From Clostridia bacterium (GTDB lineage: Bacteria > Bacillota > Clostridia > Christensenellales > Borkfalkiaceae), in the NCBI GenBank assembly GCA_017467275.1, contig JAFTSN010000027.1:103204-167203 (forward strand): DNA of 64,000 nt, given 5' to 3'. The translations under genes were made by a program, and so were the position numbers. This document shows positions 15,803 through 24,284 of this stretch, in pieces. Within the stretch, counting starts at the first letter, position 1, and each line of letters opens with the position of its first letter. The notes under the pieces are model-generated. The model did not search any database. It was not told the origin of the DNA and worked only from the letters and a program-made list of their open reading frames with translations.

Positions 15803-16739
15803 ATTTCCCCCGAAAACATTTTTTTAAAAACGCAATTCTTTTTTCCACGCACCCGCGCACAATGGGGCTCTCCGTCTCGATATCGAACGCGTGCATGGTC
15901 CCGACGGTGTCGTTCAATTCCACCTCCACGCCGTCCTTTTTCAACTTTTCCGCAAATAAGATCGCCCCGTCGCGTAAGCAATCGAACTCGGCTGTCTCGA
16001 TATAAGCTCTCGGCAGGTCTTTAAACTCTTTCGCCTCAAGCGGAGAAAGATAGGGATAGAGCTTTTTATCCACCTCACCTTTCGGCAAATACAGTCTGGA
16101 AAACTTCTGCACGTCCCGACTGTTGCACATGGGCGTGTCCACGTACTTTTTCATGGACTCCGTCTCCAAATTCGCCCCCACGGCAGGATAGAGAAGCATC
16201 TGTCCGCACGGCAGCTTAAGTCCTTGTTCTTTTGCAATCAGACAAACCGCCGCCGCAAGGCACCCGCCCGCGCTATCCCCCGAAACGGCGATTCTCTTTT
16301 CGTCAATCCCCCATTCCGCCGCGTTCTCCGTTGCGTATTGATACGCCGCAAAGCAATCCTCTACCCCCGCGGGAAAGGGATATTTGGGCGCAAGACGGTA
16401 TTTAACGAACAGCACCTTGCACCCCGCCCGAAGCGCATATTCTCTTGCGAGCGTATAATGATAAGGCGCGGCGGGAAAGACGAAGCCCCCACCGTGATAG
16501 ACGATCAAGCAGGGCGCGTTCTCTTTAATCCCCTCTGGCGAATACAGAAGCGCGGGAACGCTTTTCCCTCCAACCGCAAGGAGCTTTTGCTCCACGCTCA
16601 ATTCCTCCGTGGATTTTTCCCGAGCGAACATTCTCCCTTCAAACAACTGCGCGAGAGCAATAAACGGACGGTTTATGGGCAAGTTCGCCCGTTTCCATCT
16701 CTTAAAATCCGAATGAATTGCATAATGATTCCGTTTCAT
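15801..16739 (-). CDS. Alpha/beta hydrolase, HSL-type esterase
   Basis: 312 residues from ATG 16739. The oxyanion motif is HGGGF (near residue 80), the nucleophile elbow GDSAGG, and the late Asp and His lie in the FDCLRDGA and TMHAFD segments, giving a complete catalytic set of the hormone-sensitive-lipase (carboxylesterase) family. No signal peptide. An earlier GTG at 16757 is rejected because it overlaps the -10 element. The -10 ends 6 nt before the ATG, so the mRNA is probably leaderless. Confidence 0.85.
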   Translation of the reverse strand: MKRNHYAIHSDFKRWKRANLPINRPFIALAQLFEGRMFAREKSTEELSVEQKLLAVGGKSVPALLYSPEGIKENAPCLIVYHGGGFVFPAAPYHYTLAREYALRAGCKVLFVKYRLAPKYPFPAGVEDCFAAYQYATENAAEWGIDEKRIAVSGDSAGGCLAAAVCLIAKEQGLKLPCGQMLLYPAVGANLETESMKKYVDTPMCNSRDVQKFSRLYLPKGEVDKKLYPYLSPLEAKEFKDLPRAYIETAEFDCLRDGAILFAEKLKKDGVEVELNDTVGTMHAFDIETESPIVRGCVEKRIAFLKKCFRGK

Positions 16740-16745
16740 AGCCTT

Positions 16746-16774
16746 ATTATACCACACCGCCCCGTTTTTTTCAA
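16746..16774 (-). promoter_or_regulatory. Promoter placed for a leaderless esterase mRNA
   Basis: TTGAAA (16774-16769), 17-nt spacer, TATAAT (16751-16746), then AAGGCT and ATG. Transcription would start at or within a base or two of the start codon. Confidence 0.75.
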
Positions 16775-16866
16775 CGTTTTTCGGCGCCCCCTTATCCGAT
16801 ATAAGTTTGCCCCGAGCGGAAAGATATTATCCAAACAAGATTTTTCGGTTTTTTCCGCTCATTATA

Positions 16867-16895
16867 TTGACTTTTTCGCCGCGCGGTAGTATAAT
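16867..16895 (+). promoter_or_regulatory. Promoter of the second lipoprotein gene
   Basis: TTGACT, 17-nt spacer, TATAAT. A GTTAG-AAATA-CTAAC hairpin (16896-16910) lies at the predicted transcript start. Confidence 0.8.
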
Positions 16896-16948
16896 GTTAG
16901 AAATACTAACAACGTCTCACTCATAGAAAACCAAAAAAGGAGAACTCT

Positions 16949-17620
16949 ATGAAAAAGAATTTTGTCGCCCTCGTTTTGACCGCTTGCGTCGGACTGTCGG
17001 CAACCGCTTTCGCCGCCTGTAAGGACGAGCCGCAAGCAAAGGGCATGCCCTATGCGGAATGGCAAAAGGCGGTGGCAGAAAGAAACTTCCTCAATTTCAC
17101 GCTCACCCAATCGGGAAACGTAAGCCAATATGAACACGAAACACTCATTGAAAAAAGCTCGGTGAATCTCACGTTAAAATTCGACGTGGATGCATTCAGC
17201 CTTTCGGGCACCGTTCTTCCCGACGGCGCAGAACAGGCAAACACGTTGAAGCTCACCGCTTTCGACGACGAAGCGGAGGATTATCGCGTCGCCTACACGG
17301 AGCTCGTATTTATCCTGCTGAACGAATATTCGATCTATGACTATAGAGCGAAGAAACAGGTTTATTCCCTCGGAAAGGCAACCACCCTTGAGGACAAAGT
17401 CATCGACGGCGAATTATGCACCCTTTTCATAGAAAAGGCAACGCTCGCGTTCACGGCGGCAAACAAGGTCAGCTCCTTATCTTGCAACTACACGCAGACC
17501 TCGGAAAGCGGCTATAAGACGGTTGCACAAATGACGTGGACCTTTTCGGGCTACGATCTGACGGAGCTGGAGGAACCTGAAGAAGAGGGCGACGGCATCC
17601 AAGACCTCCCGAGCGAATAA
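16949..17620 (+). CDS. Lipoprotein of unknown function (paralogue of 14817-15413)
   Basis: 223 residues. The signal peptide ends in an AFAAC lipobox (Cys near residue 23), predicting a lipid-anchored exported protein. It shares the W-x-x-A-V-A-x-x-N-F motif and overall plan with the lipoprotein upstream, but the body has diverged. The C-terminus is acidic (EEPEEEGDG). AAAGGAG lies 7 nt upstream of the ATG. It has its own promoter and terminator. No family is recognised. Confidence 0.78.
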   Translation: MKKNFVALVLTACVGLSATAFAACKDEPQAKGMPYAEWQKAVAERNFLNFTLTQSGNVSQYEHETLIEKSSVNLTLKFDVDAFSLSGTVLPDGAEQANTLKLTAFDDEAEDYRVAYTELVFILLNEYSIYDYRAKKQVYSLGKATTLEDKVIDGELCTLFIEKATLAFTAANKVSSLSCNYTQTSESGYKTVAQMTWTFSGYDLTELEEPEEEGDGIQDLPSE

Positions 17621-17634
17621 CACAACAAAAATAT

Positions 17635-17682
17635 AACCCACTATACTTTCCCGAAATTCGGCGAAGTATAGTGGGTTTTTTT
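17635..17682. terminator. Bidirectional terminator between the lipoprotein gene and xylB
   Basis: Long stem AACCCACTATACTT / AAGTATAGTGGGTT with T7 on the plus strand and a T-rich stretch on the minus strand, between two convergent genes. Confidence 0.88.
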
Positions 17683-17697
17683 ATGCAAACAAACCGA

Positions 17698-19161
17698 CTA
17701 AATCCATTCTTTAAAAACGTCTTTGAGCGCAGGGTACAGCCGCTTGAAGGTCTGATATTTTTCCTCATACGCCGATTGCAGTTCACGTTTAGGTAAAACG
17801 AAATCCCGCGCACGCACAAATCCTCGCGCCGCCTCAGAAACGTTTTTATATTCTCCAGCGCCAACCATGGCAAGCGTCGCCGCACCGTAGGCAGGCCCCT
17901 CCTCCACGCAAACGCGTTCAACCTTAACCCCCAAGACGTTCGCGATGATCTCTCGCCAAAGCCCGCTCTTGGCGCCGCCGCCGCAAATTTTGGTCCGCTC
18001 GATTTTCAAACCGCCCGCCCGCGCAATCTCAAGACAATCCCGAAGCGCAAACGCAACGCCCTCCAAAACGGCAAGCCCCATTTCCGCTCTCGTCGTATCG
18101 GGGCGCAAACCGATAAACGCACCGCTTGCATTGACGTCGTTATGCGGACTCCGCTCCCCCATGAGATAGGGCAGGAAAAACACGTGATTTTTCCCCAGCT
18201 TTTCCTCCGCGCCTCGAACCGCGCCGTCATAATCCCCGTCGGCAATATTTTCCACCCACCAACGGTTACAGCTCGCCGCTGAAAGAATACAGCCCATCAA
18301 GTGCCACTTGCCCGTCGCATGTGCGAACGCGTGCAGGGAATTTTTCTCGTCCACAGAGAACGTATCCCCCGCCACAAACAGCGTGCCGCTCGTTCCCAAG
18401 GAAATATTACAATCCCCGTCATCCACGGCACCCACGCCAATCGCCGCCGCCGCGTTATCCCCCGCGCCCGCCGTCACGACCGCATTCAAGAGCCCGTATT
18501 CCTCTTTCATTCGCCCGATTACCTCATAGCTCTCATAGAGCTTGGGCAACCAAGACTCCTCGACCGAACAGACCGCACACATCTCCTTTGACCAACACTT
18601 ATTTTGAACGTCTAAAAGCAGTGTTCCGCTCGCGTCCGAATAGTCCGTGGAATGCACGCCCGTCATCATATAGGCGAGATAATCCTTGGGGAGCATAATC
18701 TTCGCAATCCTGCCGAAATTTTCAGGCTCGTGTTTTTTCAGCCACAAGAGCTTGGGCGCGGTAAACCCCGCAAACGCGATATTCGCCGTATACGCGGAAA
18801 GCTTTTCCTTGCCGACCCTCTCGTTCAAATACGCGGTCTCTGCTTCCGTTCTGCCATCATTCCAAAGGATCGCAGGACGGATCACGTTATCCTCCGCATC
18901 CAAGCACACAAGACCGTGCATCTGCCCGCCAAAGGACACGCCCTTAACGTCCTTCCTTTCGACCATGCCCCCCTCGAACAGCTCCTTTAACCCTGCCTTG
19001 ACCGCCGAAAGCCAATCCTCGGGATTCTGCTCGCTCCAACCGTCTTGCGGGTAAAAGATAGGATAGGACTTACTCGCCGAGCGCAAAATGCCTCCGTTAG
19101 AATCGACAAGTAAAAGCTTGACCGCCGAAGTCCCCAGATCAATGCCGATATACGTATTCAT
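17698..19161 (-). CDS. xylB: Xylulokinase
   Basis: 487 residues of the FGGY kinase family. N-terminal GIDLGTSAVKLLL (phosphate 1 loop), GGQMHGLV, and C-terminal ICGGGAKSGLWREIIANVLG are typical of XylB. It phosphorylates D-xylulose to xylulose 5-phosphate. AAGGTGG precedes the ATG, 9 nt after the xylA stop, so the two are co-transcribed. The convergent terminator at 17635 ends the operon. Confidence 0.95.
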   Translation of the reverse strand: MNTYIGIDLGTSAVKLLLVDSNGGILRSASKSYPIFYPQDGWSEQNPEDWLSAVKAGLKELFEGGMVERKDVKGVSFGGQMHGLVCLDAEDNVIRPAILWNDGRTEAETAYLNERVGKEKLSAYTANIAFAGFTAPKLLWLKKHEPENFGRIAKIMLPKDYLAYMMTGVHSTDYSDASGTLLLDVQNKCWSKEMCAVCSVEESWLPKLYESYEVIGRMKEEYGLLNAVVTAGAGDNAAAAIGVGAVDDGDCNISLGTSGTLFVAGDTFSVDEKNSLHAFAHATGKWHLMGCILSAASCNRWWVENIADGDYDGAVRGAEEKLGKNHVFFLPYLMGERSPHNDVNASGAFIGLRPDTTRAEMGLAVLEGVAFALRDCLEIARAGGLKIERTKICGGGAKSGLWREIIANVLGVKVERVCVEEGPAYGAATLAMVGAGEYKNVSEAARGFVRARDFVLPKRELQSAYEEKYQTFKRLYPALKDVFKEWI

Positions 19162-19170
19162 TATTCCACC

Positions 19171-20487
19171 TTATCGAAAAAGAATATTGTTGATAATCCC
19201 CTCGAGGCGTTCCTGTTTCCCGCTCCCGGGCAACTCGGGGGAACCCAGTCCGTCCGCATAAGCCGCCAACTCAACAAGACTCGTCTTACCGCTCACGATT
19301 TTCTTTCCGATCTCGCTCGTTGCAAAGCTTGCATAGCGCTCTTTGATAAACTCGTCGATGCGTCCATCCTCAATAAGCTCCGCCGCTTTAATAAGCCCGA
19401 GCGCAAAGGTATCCATACCGAGCACAAACCCCTCGAACATATCCTCAAAGGTATAGGACGGACGGCGGTTTTTCGCGTCGAAATTAAACCCGCCCGTAAG
19501 CCCGCCTGCCTTCAGCACCTCATACATACACATCGTCGCGGTATACACGTCAAACGGGAACTCGTCTGTATCCCAGCCAAGGAGCATATCCCCCTGGTTC
19601 GCGTCGATCGATCCAAGCATACCGTTAATTGCGGAAATCCGCAGATCGTGCTCAAACGTATGCCCTGCAAGCGTTGCGTGGTTTGCTTCGATATTGAGTT
19701 TAAAATCCTTATCCAACCCATACGCCCGCAAGAACCCAATCGCCGTAGCCGCGTCGAAATCGTATTGATGCTTCATGGGTTCCTTCGGCTTGGGCTCGAT
19801 ATAAAAATCCCCTGTAAAGCCGATACTGCGCCCGTACTCGACCGCCATTTTCATAAGCCGCGCGATATTATTCTGCTCAAATTTCACGTCGGTGTTGAGC
19901 AAGGTCTCATACCCTTCTCTGCCGCCCCAGAACACGTACCCCACGCCGCCAAGCTTCACGGTGATATCGAGCGCCTTTTTCACCTGCGCCGCCGCAAACG
20001 CAAACACATCCGCACTGTTTGTCGAGCCTGCACCGTTGCAAAACCGCGGATTGGAGAACATATTCGCCGTACCCCAAAGACACTTGATCCCCGTCTCTTT
20101 CATCTTCTCCAAAATATAATCGGAAATCTCGTCTAAACGGCGGTTGGTCTCCTTAATATCGTCAGCCTCGGGCACGATATCGACGTCGTGAAAACAAAAA
20201 TACCCAATCCCGAGCTTTTGCATAAACTCAAAGCCTGCGTCCACTTTCGCTTTTGCATGCGCCATCGTCCCGACTTCTTGTCCAAACGACTTATCCGCAA
20301 CGCCCCGACCGAACATATCCGTCCCGTTCGCGCAAAGGTTATGCCACCATGCCATAGCAAACGGCAAATGCTCCTTCATCGTCTTGCCGAGCACGACCCT
20401 TTCAGCGTCGTAGTACTTAAATGCGAGCGGATTTTTGCTCTGCGCTCCCTCGAATTTAATCGCGGGAATATTCTTGAAAATTTCCAT
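19171..20487 (-). CDS. xylA: Xylose isomerase
   Basis: 438 residues, the long (class II) form. The catalytic His lies in [12 protein letters not shown], and the metal-site signature is [16 protein letters not shown]. It converts D-xylose to D-xylulose in the cytoplasm. AGGTGAAC precedes the ATG. It is the first gene of xylAB and is divergent from the PocR/AraC regulator. No xylose transporter is present in the window. Confidence 0.96.
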   Translation of the reverse strand: MEIFKNIPAIKFEGAQSKNPLAFKYYDAERVVLGKTMKEHLPFAMAWWHNLCANGTDMFGRGVADKSFGQEVGTMAHAKAKVDAGFEFMQKLGIGYFCFHDVDIVPEADDIKETNRRLDEISDYILEKMKETGIKCLWGTANMFSNPRFCNGAGSTNSADVFAFAAAQVKKALDITVKLGGVGYVFWGGREGYETLLNTDVKFEQNNIARLMKMAVEYGRSIGFTGDFYIEPKPKEPMKHQYDFDAATAIGFLRAYGLDKDFKLNIEANHATLAGHTFEHDLRISAINGMLGSIDANQGDMLLGWDTDEFPFDVYTATMCMYEVLKAGGLTGGFNFDAKNRRPSYTFEDMFEGFVLGMDTFALGLIKAAELIEDGRIDEFIKERYASFATSEIGKKIVSGKTSLVELAAYADGLGSPELPGSGKQERLEGIINNILFR

Positions 20488-20516
20488 AAGTTCACCTCAC
20501 GTTTATTCTTTCCTAT

Positions 20517-20579
20517 ATTCTACTCCTCCCCGCGCCCTCTTTCAATGGTTTTATGTTCAAATATAGGTAATTTTGTTCA
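20517..20579 (-). promoter_or_regulatory. xylAB promoter with direct-repeat activator site
   Basis: TTGAAA (20545-20540), 17-nt spacer, TAGAAT (20522-20517) faces xylA. Upstream, TGAACA occurs twice in the same orientation (20579-20574 and 20559-20554), 20 bp apart, each followed by an A/T-rich stretch. The nearer copy ends 8 nt before the -35. Two half-sites two helical turns apart just upstream of -35 is the usual layout for an AraC-type activator, presumably the divergent regulator. Confidence 0.6.
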
Positions 20580-20597
20580 TTTTTTATGACAAATTTA

Positions 20598-20626
20598 TAG
20601 ACAAACGGCAAATTTTCTGCTATACT
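20598..20626 (+). promoter_or_regulatory. Promoter placed for a leaderless regulator mRNA
   Basis: TAGACA, 17-nt spacer, TATACT, then GAAAGC and ATG at 20633. No Shine-Dalgarno sequence fits between. Confidence 0.65.
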
Positions 20627-20632
20627 GAAAGC

Positions 20633-21487
20633 ATGCAAAGTTTTTTCGACGTCCAACGGCTCAACGGGCTGTTAAAAGATTTCTACACGGCGGTCGGGAT
20701 CCGCATTTCCGTTTTCGACGAAAATTTTTCCCTCGTGACGGAATATCCCAAAACCGCCCCCCAATATTGCTCCTATATCCGCGCGACGAAAGCGGGCGCA
20801 AACGGTTGCAAGCAGTGCGATCTCGCCGCCTGTATGCGAGCACGGCAAATGCAGCAAGCACATATCTACGTCTGCCATGCGGGCGTGACGGAAGCAATCA
20901 CTCCCATTCGCTTTGAAAACGGCGTTTTAGGCTATGTAATCCTCGCGCACATGATGCCCCTCGAAAACTATGAAGCCGCCCTTCTCCACGCGTCAAAGCT
21001 TTGCGAAAATTACGGCTTAAACAAAGACGTAGGCTTATCCTATCTCAAAGAAATCGAACCGAGAAGCCGCGAACAAATTCTGGCTAGCACCCATCTTCTC
21101 GACGCCGTATCCTCCTATCTCTACGTAGCCAATCTTGTGAGAAGCGACAAAAAGAGCCTGCCCTTTACCCTTGGAGAATATATCGCACAAAACCTTGCGG
21201 GCGATCTTTCCAGCCGCGCGCTCTGTCGCAAATTTCTCCTTTCTCGCACCAAGCTCTATTCCCTCTCCGTCGAATATTTCGGCATGAGCATATCCCGCTA
21301 CGTGCTCTTAAAGCGTATCAACGCCGCAAAAACCCTGCTCGAATCGCAAAAGCTCCGCGTGAGCGAAATCGCAGAAAAAGTGGGCTTTCCCGAGCCCAAC
21401 TATTTCAGCAAAGTCTTTAAACGGGAAACAGGCGTTTCCCCAACCGAATATGCACAACAAAAAGAGCCGAACGTAATCCGCCTCTGA
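20633..21487 (+). CDS. PocR-domain AraC family transcriptional regulator, probable xylAB activator
   Basis: 284 residues from ATG 20633; the open frame to 20573 is rejected because it runs through the promoter. The N-terminal PocR sensory domain (about 1-165) holds FFDVQRLNGLLKDFYTAVGI and the Cys-rich NGCKQCDLAAC segment. The C-terminal AraC HTH (about 185-284) includes KLRVSEIAEKVGFPEPNYFSKVFKRETGVSPTEY-type residues. Divergent position and the paired TGAACA sites suggest control of xylAB; the ligand is unknown (a pentose or derivative is a guess). Confidence 0.88.
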   Translation: MQSFFDVQRLNGLLKDFYTAVGIRISVFDENFSLVTEYPKTAPQYCSYIRATKAGANGCKQCDLAACMRARQMQQAHIYVCHAGVTEAITPIRFENGVLGYVILAHMMPLENYEAALLHASKLCENYGLNKDVGLSYLKEIEPRSREQILASTHLLDAVSSYLYVANLVRSDKKSLPFTLGEYIAQNLAGDLSSRALCRKFLLSRTKLYSLSVEYFGMSISRYVLLKRINAAKTLLESQKLRVSEIAEKVGFPEPNYFSKVFKRETGVSPTEYAQQKEPNVIRL

Positions 21488-21509
21488 AATATCCTTCCGA
21501 TTATTTATT

Positions 21510-21773
21510 TTATAAGCTCAAAATCTGTTTCGCCACAAGCGAGTATTTCCGACGGTATCTTAACAGCGTACTTTCCGATAAAAACAAGCGCAAGCCGACT
21601 GCAACCCCGCTGCCAACGGTATTCATGCCGTAAAGCGCGCGGATATTCTTCGTATGGTTGGTATATTCCGTCGCGTCATAGATCGTGAAATATTGCAAAA
21701 CCTTTTCATAAAGGCTCTCGCCCTTCGCTCCGTCCCTGTCCGCGATCAGCTTTTCAATCTTGTTTCTTCTCAT
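21510..21773 (-). CDS. Small HTH-like protein A
   Basis: 87 residues with a strong ribosome site (GGAGG, 6 nt before ATG). The C-terminal segment AVGLRLFLSESTLLRYRRKY closely matches the segment AVGLSLKNYISESTLYRYRR of the 111-residue protein at 22817. The shared VGL-x9-SESTL-x-RYRR pattern looks like a helix-turn-helix recognition region as in phage ArpU/sigma-like small regulators. The function is not known. The two copies flank a secreted cysteine-peptidase homologue. Confidence 0.65.
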   Translation of the reverse strand: MRRNKIEKLIADRDGAKGESLYEKVLQYFTIYDATEYTNHTKNIRALYGMNTVGSGVAVGLRLFLSESTLLRYRRKYSLVAKQILSL

Positions 21774-21896
21774 AAGTACCTCCGTTCAGACGTCCGCATC
21801 CCCGCGGTCCGTCTCTTTTTTTATTTTCCGCGGGAAAACAGCGAAAAGGAGTTCCCCCTCGCCGTTCCCCCGACTAATTCATGTGATTCCCTTCGC

Positions 21897-22748
21897 TTAG
21901 GAAATAACCGACTTATACCCCTCGTGCACGATCGTTCCGTCCTCGAGCATAACGTAGACAAGCGTATCAATCGGGAATCCCGTCGCAACGTGCAACAGCT
22001 TCACGTGCTTGATCATCTCGTCGTTGGCATTGTAATAACTAATCTCTCTGTAGCCGTAAACAGTGAGAACGTGACCGCCCTGATAATAGTTTTTGTATAA
22101 GACATCTTGCGTCGAAGATCTCTCGAGGTCACCCAACGGTAACAAGTTAAAGCCGTCCACAAACAGAACGCCAATTTGATTATTGTTTACTGCCTGATTC
22201 ACTGCTGTAAGATCAACCACCCCGTTTGAGACCATAGAGGTATAAGCAATACTCCGCCCGCGGCTCTCCACGTATTGTTGAAGTCCGTTCCGATAGCCCG
22301 CCGCCGTCGTGCCGTTCCCCTCCGTGTTCGTGCCCATGCTCGTATATAAATATGCAATCACGTTATTGACCGCCGTCGTTTGACTGTTATAAAAATATAC
22401 GTTCCGAATCGTTCTTCCCGCCGTGAAATCGGGAATCAATTCGTCGTAATAGCGGTCGTAAAACCCGACAGTAATTGCTCCCGCAACGCAGGCACAAGTA
22501 TTTTCATAATCAGAACTGTCATAATATTCTGGAACATTAGAGGTCACGTACCGTTCTCCTGTGTCAACTTTATACGCATAATTGACGTACTCCGTTTCAT
22601 TTCTTAAATAGGACGATCCGTTAAAACGGTCAGTCGAATAAGTAAAGGGTGCGTCCGCGTTTGCAAACGCCTTTCCCACCGCCGTGTTCCCCGAAAGCAA
22701 CAGACAAACGGACAAAATAGTCGCCATAATTTTCTTTGATTTTTTCAT
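21897..22748 (-). CDS. Secreted cysteine-peptidase homologue (C39/papain-like fold)
   Basis: 283 residues. Signal peptide about 1-30 (KK start, hydrophobic core, cleavage near AFANA). Then NTCACVAGAITVGFYD with the likely catalytic Cys85, and GGHVLTVYGY with His226, followed by LLHVATGFP, where the third residue may lie. This order (Cys, His, then a later polar residue) is that of C39-like and related secreted peptidases. GGAGGAAAAAAT precedes the ATG. The substrate is unknown. The neighbours are two related HTH-like small proteins. Confidence 0.7.
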   Translation of the reverse strand: MKKSKKIMATILSVCLLLSGNTAVGKAFANADAPFTYSTDRFNGSSYLRNETEYVNYAYKVDTGERYVTSNVPEYYDSSDYENTCACVAGAITVGFYDRYYDELIPDFTAGRTIRNVYFYNSQTTAVNNVIAYLYTSMGTNTEGNGTTAAGYRNGLQQYVESRGRSIAYTSMVSNGVVDLTAVNQAVNNNQIGVLFVDGFNLLPLGDLERSSTQDVLYKNYYQGGHVLTVYGYREISYYNANDEMIKHVKLLHVATGFPIDTLVYVMLEDGTIVHEGYKSVIS

Positions 22749-22816
22749 TATTTTTTCCTCCTTGAGTTATGCCGCTATATATATAACAATTCAAAAAAGC
22801 AAACGGGGTAAAAAAA

Positions 22817-23152
22817 TTAAAAATTTTTTAAAAATTTTTTGAAATTTTCTATTTCTTCCCATTTTTCGCCCTTCAAGCGGTAATATTCCCAAAAAATTCT
22901 CACGTATTCCCTGCGGTATCGATAGAGCGTGCTCTCGCTAATATAATTTTTAAGGGACAGTCCAACGGCGGTTTGGGGATAATCCGTATAATAAATGCAG
23001 TAAAATAGGCGGCCGCGGTTGCCTCCTTTCCCGTCCTCCACGCAAAAATGCTCGAGGGTACGCTGCCGCGCCCAAAGGGCGTCGAGCTCCCCCAACCGTA
23101 TTTTTTCGAGAATGATTCTTTCTTCCCGTTTTATCCCCTGTTTTTCCGTCAT
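22817..23152 (-). CDS. Small HTH-like protein B
   Basis: 111 residues. The N-terminal half is charged and helical (KREERIILEKIRLGELDALW), and the C-terminal half carries the SESTLYRYRREYV segment shared with protein A. AGGAGC abuts the ATG, and a TATGAT lies 6 nt upstream of the ATG without a well-spaced -35. Probably a DNA-binding regulator; the target is unknown. Confidence 0.6.
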   Translation of the reverse strand: MTEKQGIKREERIILEKIRLGELDALWARQRTLEHFCVEDGKGGNRGRLFYCIYYTDYPQTAVGLSLKNYISESTLYRYRREYVRIFWEYYRLKGEKWEEIENFKKFLKNF

Positions 23153-23261
23153 GCTCCTATCATAACAAAAAATTCCCCTCGAAAACCGTCAATTTTTGAA
23201 TATTTTTAAGGGAAAAAATATGCTATAGTATAACGTACAAACAACCGAGGAGAAAAAAACA

Positions 23262-23477
23262 ATGTCGGCAGAAAAAGTACTTGTTTATATGATCGAAATT
23301 TTTCAGGAATATCTCAACTATCTCAACGACCGCGACGAAACGGACAAGGATTTTGAATTTTATTCGGGCGAAAAAACGGCTTACGTGGAATGTCTGGAAA
23401 TCATACAAAGCTGGGAACAGGCAAAAAAGCACGGCTTGAATTTCAACGTGGAACAGCGCTACCCCTTGCCCTTATAA
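23262..23477 (+). CDS. Small acidic protein of unknown function
   Basis: 71 residues beginning MSAEKVLVYMIEIFQEYL, with GAGGAG 9 nt before the ATG and a TATAGT/TATAAC-like -10 about 30 nt upstream. It is helical and acidic with no membrane segment, Cys pair or known motif. Start signals make it a credible gene. A candidate small RNA follows. Confidence 0.55.
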   Translation: MSAEKVLVYMIEIFQEYLNYLNDRDETDKDFEFYSGEKTAYVECLEIIQSWEQAKKHGLNFNVEQRYPLPL

Positions 23478-23496
23478 AGACGTTCACCCAAAGGTA

Positions 23497-23597
23497 TGCT
23501 ATAATAAAAACAAAGTAAGAGCAAACCTTTCAACGGTTAGCCTTGGTAAATCAAAAAATGACCGCCGAAGCCATCAACTAAGGGCGGTCGATTTTTA
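23497..23597 (+). ncRNA. Candidate small RNA 3 with extended -10 promoter
   Basis: TGCTATAAT (extended -10, 23497-23505) is followed by about 85 nt with AACC-TTTCAAC-GGTT and a strong terminator GACCGCC...GGCGGTC-GATTTTT (23560-23596). No reading frame with a ribosome site is present. The arrangement recalls terminator regions of type I toxin-antitoxin RNAs in Firmicutes, but no toxin peptide was found nearby, so that link is only a suggestion. Confidence 0.35.
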
Positions 23598-23638
23598 TGA
23601 ATCCGCAATTTTTATTGTAAGCTATATTGCAAGAAAAA

Positions 23639-23669
23639 ATCAGATTCTTCACGAGAATCTGATTTTTTT
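23639..23669. terminator. Bidirectional terminator after the toxin-antitoxin operon
   Basis: ATCAGATTCT-TCACG-AGAATCTGAT with A6 before and T7 after, able to end transcripts from either side. Confidence 0.85.
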
Positions 23670-23679
23670 CAACCGATTT

Positions 23680-23991
23680 TTATAAAAGAGCTTCATAATT
23701 TCTCATGCCGTATAAAACACGGACAACCTGTATTTCCCCCGCTTTCACCCGATAAAACGCTATGTAATTTTGAATCACGAGCTTTCGCAAGGACTTGTCC
23801 TTAACGTATTCGTTTTGAATATACGGACAGCTTTCGGGAAAGGCGCAAACGTTCTCAAACCCCTTTTCAAATTCGTCAATCAATCCGATTGCCGCTGCGG
23901 GATTGCAAAGCTCAAGAGCAATATACTCAAATATTTGCTCCATGTCCGCTTGCGCCGACGGAAATATGTTAAGCGCATGGTTATTTCCCAT
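23680..23991 (-). CDS. RelE/ParE family toxin
   Basis: 103 residues with the ParE pattern: N-terminal ALNIFPSAQADMEQIFEYIA, central FPESCPYIQNEY, and C-terminal YIAFYRV...VVRVLYGMRNYEALL. ParE toxins inhibit gyrase and RelE toxins cleave mRNA; the sequence is nearer ParE. Its start overlaps the antitoxin stop by 11 nt, the usual coupling in such modules. Confidence 0.87.
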   Translation of the reverse strand: MGNNHALNIFPSAQADMEQIFEYIALELCNPAAAIGLIDEFEKGFENVCAFPESCPYIQNEYVKDKSLRKLVIQNYIAFYRVKAGEIQVVRVLYGMRNYEALL

Positions 23992-24256
23992 ATTTCGCCC
24001 TCATTTTTCCGAAAAATTCCTTTCCGCTTGCGGGCGCCGCGCCGTTTTCAATCTCGTCCAGCCCCGCATTGATCAGTGCCGCCGCCTGCATTTTCGCAAA
24101 CATTTCCTCATAGAGCTTCACGCTCATCATAACGGCTTCGCCGTAACCGTTTTTTGTGATCACGATCGGCACGGAGCTTTCCTGACAGGTTTTCATAATA
24201 TTCGCCGTGTTTTTCAGCTCGTTCACAGGCAATATTTTAGGCAAAGGCTGCGTCAT
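23981..24256 (-). CDS. Phd/YefM family antitoxin
   Basis: 91 residues with N-terminal PVNELKNTANIMKTCQESSVPIVITKNGYGEAVMM, cut here to the family pattern ITKNGYGEAVMMS (DNA-binding and dimer domain), and a C-terminal helix that would wrap the toxin. GGAGG lies 7 nt before the ATG. It should repress its own operon by binding the palindrome at 24285-24314. Confidence 0.88.
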   Translation of the reverse strand: MTQPLPKILPVNELKNTANIMKTCQESSVPIVITKNGYGEAVMMSVKLYEEMFAKMQAAALINAGLDEIENGAAPASGKEFFGKMRAKYGK

Positions 24257-24284
24257 ATTTCATTCCTCCTATTTCTATTATATT

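Noticed and set aside
22817-23152. Leaderless start for small HTH-like protein B
   Set aside because: TATGAT sits 6 nt from the ATG but no -35 lies at 16-18 nt (TTGACG is 22 nt away), and AGGAG abuts the ATG.
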